The position numbers and the translations under genes were made by a program. The notes beneath the pieces were generated by a model. It ran no database searches and was not told where the DNA came from. It saw only the letters and a program-made list of their open reading frames with translations. Of a DNA stretch of 12,283 bases, positions 1-7,588 are shown piece after piece. Source of the stretch: Pseudomonadota bacterium. Lineage in GTDB: Bacteria > Pseudomonadota > Gammaproteobacteria > Burkholderiales > Burkholderiaceae. Each line of letters starts with the position of its first letter. The first letter of the stretch is position 1. Location of the stretch: contig JAJYBQ010000048.1 of NCBI GenBank assembly GCA_021778935.1, positions 1-12,283 on the forward strand. Reading direction: 5' to 3'.

Positions 1-250
1 CATCGATCGTAAACAGCAGGTCGCCGCGGCGTACCGGTTGGTTGTCGCGCACCGCTACCGCGGCGACCAATCCGCCGACGTCGGGTGCAACGTGGATCAC
101 GTCGGCGCGTATGCGCGCATCGCGGGTCCAGGGCGTATCGGCCTCATGGGTCCAGAGGATGCGGGCCAGCAGCACAGCGATGGCCAGTGCCGCGACGGTC
201 AATGCGATGCGCCCCAGAGGAAGTGCGCGCAGGGTGTGGGGAAGTTTCAT
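1..250 (-). CDS. HlyD-family efflux adaptor, AaeA-like (partial, N-terminal 83 residues)
   Basis: This is the N-terminus of a periplasmic membrane-fusion protein of the HlyD/EmrA/AaeA type, and the rest lies beyond the left edge. Visible features are a short basic start (MKLPHTLRALPLGR), one hydrophobic anchor at about residues 13-32, then the family hallmark of a biotinyl-lipoyl-like barrel (DARIRADVIHVAPDVGG, about 44-60) followed by V-x-x-N-Q-P-V-x-x-G-D-L-L-F. Adaptors of this family bridge an inner-membrane pump to an outer-membrane channel. The start ATG at 250 overlaps the aaeX-like stop codon (ATGA), which indicates translational coupling. It is the last visible gene of the marR-aaeB-aaeX-aaeA operon, and an outer-membrane factor could follow outside the window. 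The family call is firm. The substrate is inferred from the neighbouring FUSC and DUF1656 genes. Confidence 0.88.
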   Translation of the reverse strand, partial: MKLPHTLRALPLGRIALTVAALAIAVLLARILWTHEADTPWTRDARIRADVIHVAPDVGGLVAAVAVRDNQPVRRGDLLFTID

Positions 251-456
251 GGCAGGATGCGGCGCGATGCGAGTGCAAGGGCACAAAATACAATGAGGAA
301 CAGGCCCAGTCGGAACAGCGGGGGATGCCATACGCGGCGGTATACCGTGTACCGAACCAGCGCCTGATCGAGGATCGACCACAGGGCGGCGCTGACGACG
401 AGCAGCGCAAGCGCGCCGGGCACCAGCACGCCGGTGAAGTCAAATTCGCGATGCAT
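247..456 (-). CDS. aaeX: DUF1656 small membrane protein, AaeX-like
   Basis: This is a 69-residue membrane protein with two hydrophobic segments (about 9-29 and 47-64). Between them is the conserved block V-W-H-P-P-L-F-R-L-G-L-F, very like the V-W-H-P-A-L-F segment that I recall for E. coli AaeX (67 aa). DUF1656 proteins accompany FUSC/HlyD efflux pairs, and their exact role is unknown. The start ATG at 456 lies inside the 3' end of the upstream aaeB-like gene (17-bp overlap), and the stop overlaps the next gene's ATG by 4 bp. A longer in-frame version is possible because the frame stays open upstream, but those upstream residues are Arg/Pro-rich antisense-like sequence, whereas MHREFDFTGVLVPG fits the family. 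No strong ribosome binding site is seen, as expected for a coupled gene. Confidence 0.85.
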   Translation of the reverse strand: MHREFDFTGVLVPGALALLVVSAALWSILDQALVRYTVYRRVWHPPLFRLGLFLIVFCALALASRRILP

Positions 457-2455
457 GGGACACCGAGCCAGTGGGCGCGCGTGCGACGAGCGGTGCGTGG
501 GGGTCCTGCAGCGCAATGCGCAATTGCATGAGGTGAGCCCGCAACGGCGCCGGGGGGGGCGCTTCGAGGGCGTGGTCGATGGCCTCGATGGCGGCTCGTC
601 GGTCGGGAATCGCGCTGCGGAACAGCGTGGCAACGGCGCTGACGACCGCATCGCACCGGATCCGTACCGGTGCTGGGGGGGGATGGTCGCGAAGGTCCTG
701 GCGCAGTTCGATCAGCACCCGCGCGATTTCCTGCGTACCCAGCGACCACGAGACGATGCGGTCGACTTGCGGGCCGCTGGTGGCCGTCTGTCGCAGAAGC
801 TGGCTCAGCAGGTCGCGGTGCGCGCTCTCGAATCGCGACGCCAGACCATCGAGCGGGGCGCTTGCGGCGAGGCCGACGGTGGCGCGCAGGCGGGCCAACG
901 CTCGCCGCATCGATCCCCGGACCGGAAGCAGGGCGAAACCCAGCACGGCGGCGAGCAGCCCGACGATCTCCGCGACGGCGCCGTTGAAGAGGCCGATGGT
1001 CGACCAGCGCATGGGATTGGTGATCTGCAGATTGAGGAACATCCCGAGCATTGCGCCCATGCCCACGCCTGCCCAGTGCGGACGGGTTCCGAGATAGAAC
1101 AGCAGGGTGAGCACGGGCAGGGTGACCGCAACCAGGCCAGGAAATCCGCCGCCTGGCAGCAGGGCTGCGACGACGATGGTCAGCACGGCGGCGATGGTGA
1201 ATCCGGACAGCGTCTGGCTGAGCGCGTCGACGGGGTTGGGGGCGATCGCCATCAACGCGCTGAACACGGTTGCCACCAGCATCGCCGTGCCTCCGCTGGG
1301 CCACGCGGTAGCGATCCAGATTCCGCTCAAAGCAATCATCGTGCCGAAGGTCCTGATGCCGGTCTTCCAGGCGCTCTCCGGGTCATGGCTGCGCTGGAAA
1401 TGCACGCGTTCGACGCCGCTGCCGTGGCCGCGCCGGGCCCGCAGGAGCCGCGCGGACACGATCAGACTCTGTAGTTCCCCGGCCAGTCGCAGCAGCAGGG
1501 CGGCGGCCGGTTCGAAGTAGACGAGTGCGTCCGCGTCGGTCAGTTCGCGCCGCATCTGTGCGGCCCGGTCCGTCAGCTTCTCGCGCGGTCCGGCCAGGCG
1601 GGACGGTGTGGCGGTGGTATCTGCGAGTTCCCGCGCCAGCGCATCGATGGGGGCGGAGGCATTGGCCGGCATGCGCTCGCGCAGGAAGAGCAGCGATTGA
1701 AACGTCGTCGAGATGGCCATGATCTGGTGGTTGAACAGGCGCAGCGTGTTGCCGTTGGCGCGGACTCCTGGATCCTCGAAGATCACCGAGGACCGCAGAT
1801 CCTCGAAGCTGACCGCGGCACGGACCGCCTGCAGGTGTTCGTGTTCTGCACGCGCTCGCGGCAATTGGGTACGCAGTCCGTCGCGGACCAGATGTAGCAG
1901 CTGGTCAAACCGGTCCGCCGCTGCCCGGTAGAGCTGCGGGCCGAGGCGCTGTGGCCAGAGCAGGGCGCTCACCAGCGTTGCGACGGTGATGCCGAGCAGG
2001 ACTTCGGAGACGCGCATCTGGGCGGTCTGGAAGCCCTGCAGCGGATCGCGCAGGCTCGGCAGCGCAACGATCGCGGCAGTGTATCCGGCGAGTACATAGC
2101 CGTAGGCCATGAAGTTGCGGTAGAGCAAGGCGCCCACCGCGCACAGCGAAACCCAGGTCGAGAGGCCGACCAGGAAGAATTCGCGGTCCTGGGCAAAGGC
2201 CGCGATCAGCACCAGGCCGACGATCGATCCGGCGATCGTTCCGAGAATGCGGTAGAAACTTTTCGCCAGGACCAGTCCGTTCTGCGGTTGCATCACGATC
2301 GCCACCGTGAGCATGGCCGTCGATGGCTGCTGCAGTTCCAGGCGCATCGCCAGCCACGCGGTGAGATAGAGCGCAACCAGGCTCTTGGCGACGAAGGTCC
2401 AGGATCGCGCTTCCTCCCGGACCAGCGCGGGGATGCGCCATGCGGTCTCAGTCAT
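440..2455 (-). CDS. aaeB: FUSC-family inner-membrane efflux transporter, AaeB-like
   Basis: This 671-residue protein has the two-halved architecture of the aromatic-acid exporter/FUSC family (E. coli AaeB is about 655 aa). The first cluster has about six hydrophobic segments (about 22-38, 43-60, 69-88, 92-112, 115-135, 150-168). A long soluble stretch follows (about 170-365), then a second six-segment cluster (about 366-510) and a C-terminal helical soluble domain. Family-like patterns include Q-Q-P-S-T-A-M-L-T-V-A-I-V-M-Q-P and the matching W-P-S-G-G-T-A-M-L-V-A-T-V-F at the start of the second half. AaeB exports aromatic carboxylic acids such as p-hydroxybenzoate; that substrate is an inference here. 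ATG 2455 overlaps the marR stop (ATGACTGA, 8 bp), so I chose it over an in-frame start at 2539, which would run back into marR. Two runs of eight C on the coding strand encode Pro-rich spots (Pro592-594 and Pro633-635). Confidence 0.9.
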   Translation of the reverse strand: MTETAWRIPALVREEARSWTFVAKSLVALYLTAWLAMRLELQQPSTAMLTVAIVMQPQNGLVLAKSFYRILGTIAGSIVGLVLIAAFAQDREFFLVGLSTWVSLCAVGALLYRNFMAYGYVLAGYTAAIVALPSLRDPLQGFQTAQMRVSEVLLGITVATLVSALLWPQRLGPQLYRAAADRFDQLLHLVRDGLRTQLPRARAEHEHLQAVRAAVSFEDLRSSVIFEDPGVRANGNTLRLFNHQIMAISTTFQSLLFLRERMPANASAPIDALARELADTTATPSRLAGPREKLTDRAAQMRRELTDADALVYFEPAAALLLRLAGELQSLIVSARLLRARRGHGSGVERVHFQRSHDPESAWKTGIRTFGTMIALSGIWIATAWPSGGTAMLVATVFSALMAIAPNPVDALSQTLSGFTIAAVLTIVVAALLPGGGFPGLVAVTLPVLTLLFYLGTRPHWAGVGMGAMLGMFLNLQITNPMRWSTIGLFNGAVAEIVGLLAAVLGFALLPVRGSMRRALARLRATVGLAASAPLDGLASRFESAHRDLLSQLLRQTATSGPQVDRIVSWSLGTQEIARVLIELRQDLRDHPPPAPVRIRCDAVVSAVATLFRSAIPDRRAAIEAIDHALEAPPPAPLRAHLMQLRIALQDPHAPLVARAPTGSVSHASRI

Positions 2456-2942
2456 GTTCGACGCGTTCGAGGAAACGCTTGAGGAGCGTCTCGAGGCCCG
2501 CCAGATCGTCGGGGGAGATGGTGCGCGTCTGGCGCGCAAGCATGTCCCCGATGGCCGGCAGGAATGCGTCGATCATCGTCAGCCCGTCCGGGGTCAGGGT
2601 CAGACGCACGCGGCGGCGATCCCCCTCGTCGAGGTGGCGCGCGATCAGGCCGCGGGCGCACAGGCCATCGGTCAGGCGGGTGATGTTGGTCGACTTTTCC
2701 ATCGCGGCATCGGCCAGTTCCGACGGACCGAGGCGGTAGTCCTCGCTGCCGAACAGCATCATCAGCACGGTGTACTCGGTGTGATTGATGCCCCAGGGCC
2801 GCAGGACCTGGTTGGCCTGGTCCTGGGTCCGCTTGTAGAGGTGTTTGATCAGCCGGACGACCACCGCCGGTTGGCGCGGGAAGGCCGGGTGGCGGGCGCA
2901 GGTGAGGGCGACGCGCGCTTCGGCGGCTTCGAAACCGTTCAT
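2448..2942 (-). CDS. MarR-family transcriptional regulator, EmrR/MprA-like
   Basis: This 164-residue winged-helix regulator is of full family length. The N-terminal block A-R-H-P-A-F-P-R-Q...V-V-R-L-I-K-H-L (about 16-35) and G-I-N-H-T-E-Y (51-57) resemble E. coli EmrR/MprA. The helix-turn-helix spans about residues 72-99 (L-G-P-S-E-L-A-D-A-A then the recognition helix K-S-T-N-I-T-R-L-T-D-G-L). The wing carries the typical D-E-G-D-R-R-R-V-R-L (105-114). Such proteins repress efflux operons and release DNA when they bind small phenolic or hydrophobic ligands. It is the first gene of the efflux operon and sits just downstream of a 27-bp palindrome, so autorepression is likely (inference). ATG 2942 has no recognisable Shine-Dalgarno sequence, only an A-rich GTGAAAAA leader. 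No alternative in-frame ATG or GTG upstream fits. Confidence 0.93.
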   Translation of the reverse strand: MNGFEAAEARVALTCARHPAFPRQPAVVVRLIKHLYKRTQDQANQVLRPWGINHTEYTVLMMLFGSEDYRLGPSELADAAMEKSTNITRLTDGLCARGLIARHLDEGDRRRVRLTLTPDGLTMIDAFLPAIGDMLARQTRTISPDDLAGLETLLKRFLERVEHD

Positions 2943-2945
2943 TTT

Positions 2946-2972
2946 TTCACAAATGAATAATTCATTTATGAA
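2946..2972. promoter_or_regulatory. Putative MarR operator: 27-bp near-perfect palindrome
   Basis: Left arm TTCACAAATGAAT (2946-2958), centre A (2959), right arm ATTCATTTATGAA (2960-2972): 12 of 13 positions pair. Each arm is itself a dyad (TTCAC..ATGAA-like and TTCAT..ATGAA), giving four TTCA/TGAA half-sites about one helical turn apart. It ends 3 bp before the marR start codon and is very AT-rich compared with its surroundings. A weak minus-strand promoter (TGGACT at 2995-3000 and TATACA at 2974-2979, 15-bp spacer) would place the transcription start within the palindrome, consistent with repression. Dyads of this kind are typical MarR-family sites. That this MarR binds here is inference. 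Confidence 0.7.
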
Positions 2973-3012
2973 CTGTATATCGATTTTCCCGAAGAGTCCA
3001 GCGGAACCTGGT

Positions 3013-3021
3013 TGTTAGAAT
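3013..3021 (+). promoter_or_regulatory. Candidate extended -10 promoter for yahK
   Basis: TGTTAGAAT matches an extended -10 element (TGn followed by TAGAAT, 5 of 6 to TATAAT). No good -35 hexamer is seen 16-18 bp upstream, which an extended -10 can tolerate. Transcription would start near 3028, giving a leader of about 95 nt that contains a GC-rich hairpin (3053-3063 pairing with 3075-3085, one mismatch). Confidence 0.35.
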
Positions 3022-3122
3022 CGGTCCACTGGCACATGCCGGGGACCATGCGGGCGCGCCCCGCCGCCGCAATCCGGGGCGGGCCGCCCGATTCAGGATC
3101 AACCTTTCCTGGAACGACGAGC

Positions 3123-4163
3123 ATGACCAAAGCCTATGCCGCCCAAAGTTCATCCAGTCCCCTTGCTCCAATGGAAATCGAGCGCCGCGCACCGGGGCCG
3201 GACGATGTTCACATCGCCATTCTGTACTGCGGCGTCTGCCATTCCGATCTGCATACCGCGCGCAACGAGTGGCACAACACGATCTATCCGTCGGTCCCCG
3301 GCCACGAAATCGTCGGGCGGGTGGTTGCCGTGGGCAGGAAGGTCCGGAATTTTCAGCCCGGGGACCTCGCGGGCGTGGGATGCATGGTCGACAGCTGCGG
3401 CCATTGCCATCCCTGTCGGGAGGGGGAGGAGCAATACTGCGAGACCGGTTTCGTCGGCACCTACAACGGCCCGCTGTTCGGCGGGGAAAACACCTACGGC
3501 GGCTATTCCCAGGAAATCGTGGTCAAGGAGCATTTCGTCCTGAAGATCCGCCACCCGGAAGCCGATCTCGCCGCGGTTGCGCCGCTTCTGTGCGCGGGGA
3601 TCACCACCTATTCGCCGCTGCGCCACTGGAAGACCGGGCCGGGCAGGAAGGTAGGCATCGTCGGCTTGGGCGGGCTCGGGCACATGGGGGTGAAGATTGC
3701 CCATGCAATGGGCGCGCACGTCACCCTGTTCACCACCTCACCGGGAAAAGTCGAGGATGGGAAACGCTTGGGCGCCGATGCGGTGTGCGTTTCGACCGAC
3801 GCCGCGCAGATGGCCGCACGGGCCAATCAATTCGACTTCGTGCTCAACACGGTCGCTGCGTCGCACGATCTCGATCCCTATCTGCAGGTGCTGAAGCACG
3901 ACGGCACCATGACGCTGGTCGGCGCACCCGCCGAGCCGCATCCGTCGCCGGGCATATTCAACCTCATTCTGAAGCGGCGCCAGATCGCCGGCTCGTTGAT
4001 CGGGGGCATCCGGGAAACCCAGGAGATGCTGGACTTCTGTGCCCGGCACGGCATCACGTCGGATATCGAGCGGATCCCGATGGCCTACATCAACACCGCG
4101 TACGAACGCATGCTGAAGGGCGACGTCAAGTACCGGTTCGTGGTCGACATGGCGACCCTCTGA
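3123..4163 (+). CDS. yahK: Zinc- and NADP-dependent alcohol dehydrogenase / aldehyde reductase, YahK-like (CAD family)
   Basis: This 346-residue medium-chain dehydrogenase/reductase is of the cinnamyl-alcohol-dehydrogenase type. It probably reduces aldehydes to alcohols with NADPH in the cytoplasm. Catalytic zinc ligands are visible as Cys39 (GVCHSD), His61-Glu62 (PGHEIVG) and Cys157 (LLCAGITTYSPL). The structural zinc is held by Cys92, Cys95, Cys98 and Cys106. The Rossmann motif GLGGLGHMG is at 181-189, and TTSPGK (204-209) matches the NADP-phosphate-binding loop of this family. The sequence follows E. coli YahK, as I remember it, nearly throughout, including the C-terminal Y-E-R-M-L-K-G-D-V-K-Y-R-F-V. 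ATG 3123 gives the family-typical N-terminus, with a weak GACGAG ribosome site just before it. In-frame upstream ATGs at 3012 and 3048 would add an Arg/Pro-rich extension and are unlikely. It is divergent from the efflux operon, and a shared role is inferred. Confidence 0.95.
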   Translation: MTKAYAAQSSSSPLAPMEIERRAPGPDDVHIAILYCGVCHSDLHTARNEWHNTIYPSVPGHEIVGRVVAVGRKVRNFQPGDLAGVGCMVDSCGHCHPCREGEEQYCETGFVGTYNGPLFGGENTYGGYSQEIVVKEHFVLKIRHPEADLAAVAPLLCAGITTYSPLRHWKTGPGRKVGIVGLGGLGHMGVKIAHAMGAHVTLFTTSPGKVEDGKRLGADAVCVSTDAAQMAARANQFDFVLNTVAASHDLDPYLQVLKHDGTMTLVGAPAEPHPSPGIFNLILKRRQIAGSLIGGIRETQEMLDFCARHGITSDIERIPMAYINTAYERMLKGDVKYRFVVDMATL

Positions 4164-4170
4164 TCCCGGC

Positions 4171-4200
4171 CCCGCCTTTCCCGCATACGGGAAAGGCGGG
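4171..4200 (+). terminator. Rho-independent-like terminator between yahK and rne
   Basis: A perfect 13-bp stem (CCCGCCTTTCCCG at 4171-4183 with CGGGAAAGGCGGG at 4188-4200) encloses a CATA loop. It starts 8 bp after the yahK stop and is followed by only TTT, so the U-tract is short. It also ends 9 bp before the rne stop on the other strand, so it may stop or protect transcripts from both convergent genes. Confidence 0.75.
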
Positions 4201-4208
4201 TTTCGGCG

Positions 4209-7088
4209 TCAGTCTTCCTGCGTTTCGATCTGCACCAGCGGCTGCTCGGTCGCCGCTGCGCGCGCGGGGCGGGGGCGGCCACGCCGTACCGGCTTGGCCT
4301 CTTCCGCGATCCGGGCTTGGGCCTGGGCGAACTTGGCCGGGTCGGTTTGCGCAAGTTCGATTCCCGCCGATTGCAGCGTGGGGGCGATTTCCTCCACGGT
4401 CATCGGCGTCGGGAGCGCAACGGGTGCGGTCGCTTCCGGTTCCCCGTGGACGACTTCCGGCTCCTTGGGCTGGGGGGAGATCTCCGCCAAAACGGCCGGC
4501 ACGGCTACCACGGCGGCGGGAGTCTCCTCAGTGGGCTGCGGCAGCGGTTGGAGCGCCGGCTCAGCCGGTCGGGTCTCCTCCACCGCCGGGATCGGGGCGG
4601 ATTCGACCGGCTCCTCGGCTATGGGCGCAGGGACACGCTCCTGCGATGCGGGTTCGGCACCCGATTCGACGGACGACTCGGCGTCGTCCGAGGCTTCTCC
4701 GTTGTCACCTTCCGCGGTGCGCTCGCCGGTACGCCCCCCGCGACCGCGGCGACCGCGGCGGCGCCGGCGTTTCTCCGGGCTGCCCGGCTCTTCCGGGGTG
4801 TCAGCCGCTGCGCCGGCTTCCGTACCGGTATTGGTCTCGGCTTCCTCCGGCGCTTCGAGCGTCGCCTTGGCGGCGATTGCCGGCACGGGTTCTATCGGTA
4901 CGAGAGCACTGTCCGGGGATTCTGCCGCGGCAGCGATGTCCGGCGCCTGGTCCCCGTCGCGCCCCCGGCCGCCGCGCCCACGGCGGCCGCGCCGCCGTCC
5001 GTTCCGCTCGTCCGTACCGGTCTGCGCAGCGGACGCCTCGCGGTTTTCCTCGACCGGCGGCATGGTCTCTGCCGCGGTGACCGCTGCGGCTTCGGTCTCG
5101 CCATCGCGGCGAGACCCATCGCGCTTGCGAGGCTCGGCGCGCCCCGTGCGTTCGGCGTCACTTCGGGCGCCGCGCGCGGGGCGTTCGCCCCGCCGGTCCC
5201 GGCGCTCGCCGCCGCGTTCACCGCGTTCTCCCCGCTCGCGGCGCGGCTCCTTGCGTGCCGGTGTGGTTTCGCCACCGGGTTCGGCGGCAGCGGCCGCCTT
5301 CGGCGACACGGCCGGTACCGCGGGTGCCGCCGCGTCGTCCTTGATGCCGAACCAGCTGCGGATGCGACCCCACAGGGAGCGGTCGGAACGGTCTGCGGGG
5401 TGGCGTGCCGACGCGGTCGCCGGCGCCCGCGCCGCCCGCGCCGCCGACGGCTCGGCTTCGCTCGATGCGATGACTGGCGCCGGCGTCTCCGGAACGATGC
5501 CCTTCACGACTGCGACCTGCCGTCGGTTGCGCGGCTCGCGCGAGGCGATCGTGTAGGGCTCTTCCGTCGGCGGTTCGACGACGCGGCTGTAGCTGGCCTT
5601 GGGGCTATCCAGACGCTCGTCGTCGTGCCGCAGCCGTTCGATGTGATAGTGGGGGGTTTCGAGGTACTTGTTCGGGATCAGGATGATCGACACGCGCAGC
5701 CGGGCCTCCAGCTGGGCGATGTCCGTGCGCTTTTCATTCAGCAGATAGGTTGCGACATCCACCGGAACCTGAGCATGCACGGCGGCCGTCGATTCCTTCA
5801 TCGCTTCTTCCTGCAGGATGCGCAGGATGTGCAGCGCGGAGCTTTCGGTGTCGCGCACCTGGCCGACGCCGTTGCAGCGCGGGCAGGTGATGTGGCTGCC
5901 CTCGCTCAGCGCCGGGCGCAGCCGCTGGCGCGACAGCTCCATGAGGCCGAAGCGCGAGATCTTGCCCATCTGCACGCGGGCGCGGTCATGGTGCAGTGCA
6001 TCCTTGAGGCGCTGCTCCACGGCACGCTGGTTGCGGCCTTCCTCCATGTCGATGAAGTCGATGACGATCAGGCCGCCCAAGTCGCGCAGGCGCAGTTGCC
6101 GCGCCGCCTCGTCGGCCGCTTCCAGATTGGTGCGGGTGGCGGTCTCCTCGATGTCCGAGCCGCGCGTCGCCTGCGCCGAGTTGACGTCGACGGCGACCAG
6201 CGCCTCGGTGTGGTCGATGACGATGGCGCCGCCCGAAGGCAGGGAAACCGTCCGCGAATGCGCGCTTTCGATCTGGTGTTCGATCTGGAAACGCGAGAAC
6301 AGCGGTACGTCGTCGCGGTAGCGCTTGACGCGTGCGGAGACGTCGGGCATCACGAGGTCGACGAACGTCTTCGCCTGTTCGTACACGTCCTCGGTGTCGA
6401 TCAGGATCTCGCCAATGTCCGGGTTGAAATAGTCGCGGATGGCGCGGATGACCAGGCTCGATTCCAGGTAGATGAGTTCCGGCGCCTTGACCAGGGCGAC
6501 CGCATCGGTGATCGCCTTCCACAACTGCAGGAGGTATGTCAGATCCCACTGCAATTCCTCGACGACGCGTCCGATTCCGGCCGTGCGCGCGATCACGCTC
6601 ATCCCGGAGGGCAGTTCGAGCTTGTCGAGCGCGTCGCGCAGTTCCTGGCGGTCCTCGCCCTCGACGCGCCGCGACACGCCGCCGCCGCGGGGGTTGTTGG
6701 GCATGAGGACGAGATAGCGGCCTGCCAGGGAAATGAACGTGGTGAGGGCGGCGCCCTTGTTGCCGCGTTCTTCCTTTTCGACCTGGATGATCAGCTCTTG
6801 GCCTTCCGACACCGCGTCCTGGATGCGGGCGCGGCCGACGTCGATTCCGCCCTTGAAGTATTGGCGCGAAATTTCCTTGAACGGCAGGAATCCGTGCCGT
6901 TCTTCGCCGTAATCGACGAAACACGCTTCGAGGCTAGGCTCGACGCGGGTGATGGTGCCCTTGTAGATATTGGACTTGCGTTGCTCTCGTCCGCTGGTTT
7001 CGATGTCCAGGTCGAGCAGTTTTTGGCCATCGACGATCGCCACGCGCAACTGCTCCGCGTGCGTCGCATTGAACAACATGCGCTTCAT
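4209..7088 (-). CDS. rne: Ribonuclease E
   Basis: This 959-residue endoribonuclease processes rRNA and tRNA, degrades mRNA and organises the degradosome at the inner membrane. The catalytic half (1 to about 500) contains the S1 domain (about 36-125), the 5'-sensor region, and the DNase I-like core with metal ligands Asp301 (V-D-V-N-S-A) and Asp344 (V-I-D-F-I-D). The zinc-link Cys402-P-R-Cys405 is followed by the small domain. The C-terminal half is low-complexity and unstructured. It contains an amphipathic helix about 571-584 ([14 protein letters not shown]), like the E. coli membrane-targeting segment, an Arg/Glu-rich RNA-binding stretch (612-665), two Arg/Gly blocks (about 698-710 and 774-786) and a basic C-terminal patch [10 protein letters not shown] 7088 is preceded at 5 nt by AAGGAG. 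The in-frame GTG at 7094 overlaps that site and is rejected. It is divergent from rluC, as in E. coli. Confidence 0.98.
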   Translation of the reverse strand: MKRMLFNATHAEQLRVAIVDGQKLLDLDIETSGREQRKSNIYKGTITRVEPSLEACFVDYGEERHGFLPFKEISRQYFKGGIDVGRARIQDAVSEGQELIIQVEKEERGNKGAALTTFISLAGRYLVLMPNNPRGGGVSRRVEGEDRQELRDALDKLELPSGMSVIARTAGIGRVVEELQWDLTYLLQLWKAITDAVALVKAPELIYLESSLVIRAIRDYFNPDIGEILIDTEDVYEQAKTFVDLVMPDVSARVKRYRDDVPLFSRFQIEHQIESAHSRTVSLPSGGAIVIDHTEALVAVDVNSAQATRGSDIEETATRTNLEAADEAARQLRLRDLGGLIVIDFIDMEEGRNQRAVEQRLKDALHHDRARVQMGKISRFGLMELSRQRLRPALSEGSHITCPRCNGVGQVRDTESSALHILRILQEEAMKESTAAVHAQVPVDVATYLLNEKRTDIAQLEARLRVSIILIPNKYLETPHYHIERLRHDDERLDSPKASYSRVVEPPTEEPYTIASREPRNRRQVAVVKGIVPETPAPVIASSEAEPSAARAARAPATASARHPADRSDRSLWGRIRSWFGIKDDAAAPAVPAVSPKAAAAAEPGGETTPARKEPRRERGERGERGGERRDRRGERPARGARSDAERTGRAEPRKRDGSRRDGETEAAAVTAAETMPPVEENREASAAQTGTDERNGRRRGRRGRGGRGRDGDQAPDIAAAAESPDSALVPIEPVPAIAAKATLEAPEEAETNTGTEAGAAADTPEEPGSPEKRRRRRGRRGRGGRTGERTAEGDNGEASDDAESSVESGAEPASQERVPAPIAEEPVESAPIPAVEETRPAEPALQPLPQPTEETPAAVVAVPAVLAEISPQPKEPEVVHGEPEATAPVALPTPMTVEEIAPTLQSAGIELAQTDPAKFAQAQARIAEEAKPVRRGRPRPARAAATEQPLVQIETQED

Positions 7089-7093
7089 CAGCA

Positions 7094-7118
7094 CTCCTTG
7101 CGCCGCTTTTTCGGCGCA
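7094..7118 (-). promoter_or_regulatory. rne ribosome binding site with an adjoining hairpin
   Basis: Read on the minus strand, a 7-bp perfect stem (TGCGCCG at 7118-7112, loop AAAAAG, CGGCGCA at 7105-7099) runs straight into the Shine-Dalgarno AAGGAG (7099-7094), 5 nt before the ATG at 7088. The last stem base is also the first base of the ribosome site. E. coli rne is autoregulated through hairpins in its leader. Whether this hairpin does the same is inference. Confidence 0.55.
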
Positions 7119-7199
7119 GAACGTGCCGAATCAGGTCCGATGTGCTGACAACCGTAGAGAACGATCCCGATCCCCGGGACGTTTTGTCCGCTGACCGCC

Positions 7200-7251
7200 G
7201 TGGGCGCGCGACAGGCGCACGCCCACGAACCGTTCGGTTACGAACGGTTCG
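7200..7251. repeat. Two contiguous hairpins in the rne-rluC intergenic region (likely rne leader)
   Basis: The first dyad pairs GTGGGCG (7200-7206) with CGCCCAC (7220-7226). Its 13-nt loop can itself fold through an inner GCG/CGC pairing. The second pairs CGAACCGTTCG (7226-7236) with CGAACGGTTCG (7241-7251), 11 perfect base pairs around a GTTA loop. The two share base 7226. Neither is followed by a T-run on either strand, so they do not look like intrinsic terminators. They lie 112-163 nt upstream of the rne start codon. Confidence 0.6.
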
Positions 7252-7588
7252 GAAAACTGCGGTAGGGAATGTCCGGGCATGGAAATCCGTTGGGTTGTCG
7301 CACGAGGCTGCGTACCGCGCCGCCATCCGGTAAGCGGGGAGGCGCGGACCCTGCCTTGGATCCGAATTCGGCATGCGCCTGCGGCGAATTGCCGGGCAGG
7401 CGCTGGGTTGTACAAAGTCGCTTTGCGAGGGACTGCCGGCCGAAGGCCCGCGCCCATCCGCTCCGCGATCCACATTCAATCAACCACCCCACTCGCGCAG
7501 ATTCCGCTGCCGGTCTCCGCGCGTATCCGTCGCAGATTGGCGCCCGCGCGGCAGCATGCCGCGCGACGGGGGGTGCGCTGGGCACCGC

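Noticed and set aside
144..1304. 386-codon minus-strand frame within the aaeB/aaeX/aaeA region
   Set aside because: The product is Arg/Pro/His-rich and overlaps the real AaeB frame with no family match.
4741..4765. Tandem CGACCGCGG-like repeats as a regulatory or mobile repeat
   Set aside because: They are simply the codons of the Arg/Gly block of RNase E.
3269..5080. 603-codon plus-strand frame spanning the yahK 3' part and antisense rne
   Set aside because: It crosses a strong terminator and two well-supported genes in wrong frames, and its composition is shadow-like.
4317..7148. 943-codon open frame on the plus strand, antisense to almost all of rne
   Set aside because: RNase E on the other strand is certain, and the antisense product shows no recognisable domain. 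Long antisense frames are expected from third-position GC bias.
7226..7251. 11-bp hairpin as an intrinsic terminator
   Set aside because: There is no T-run on either strand, and the position between divergent genes leaves no transcript to terminate.
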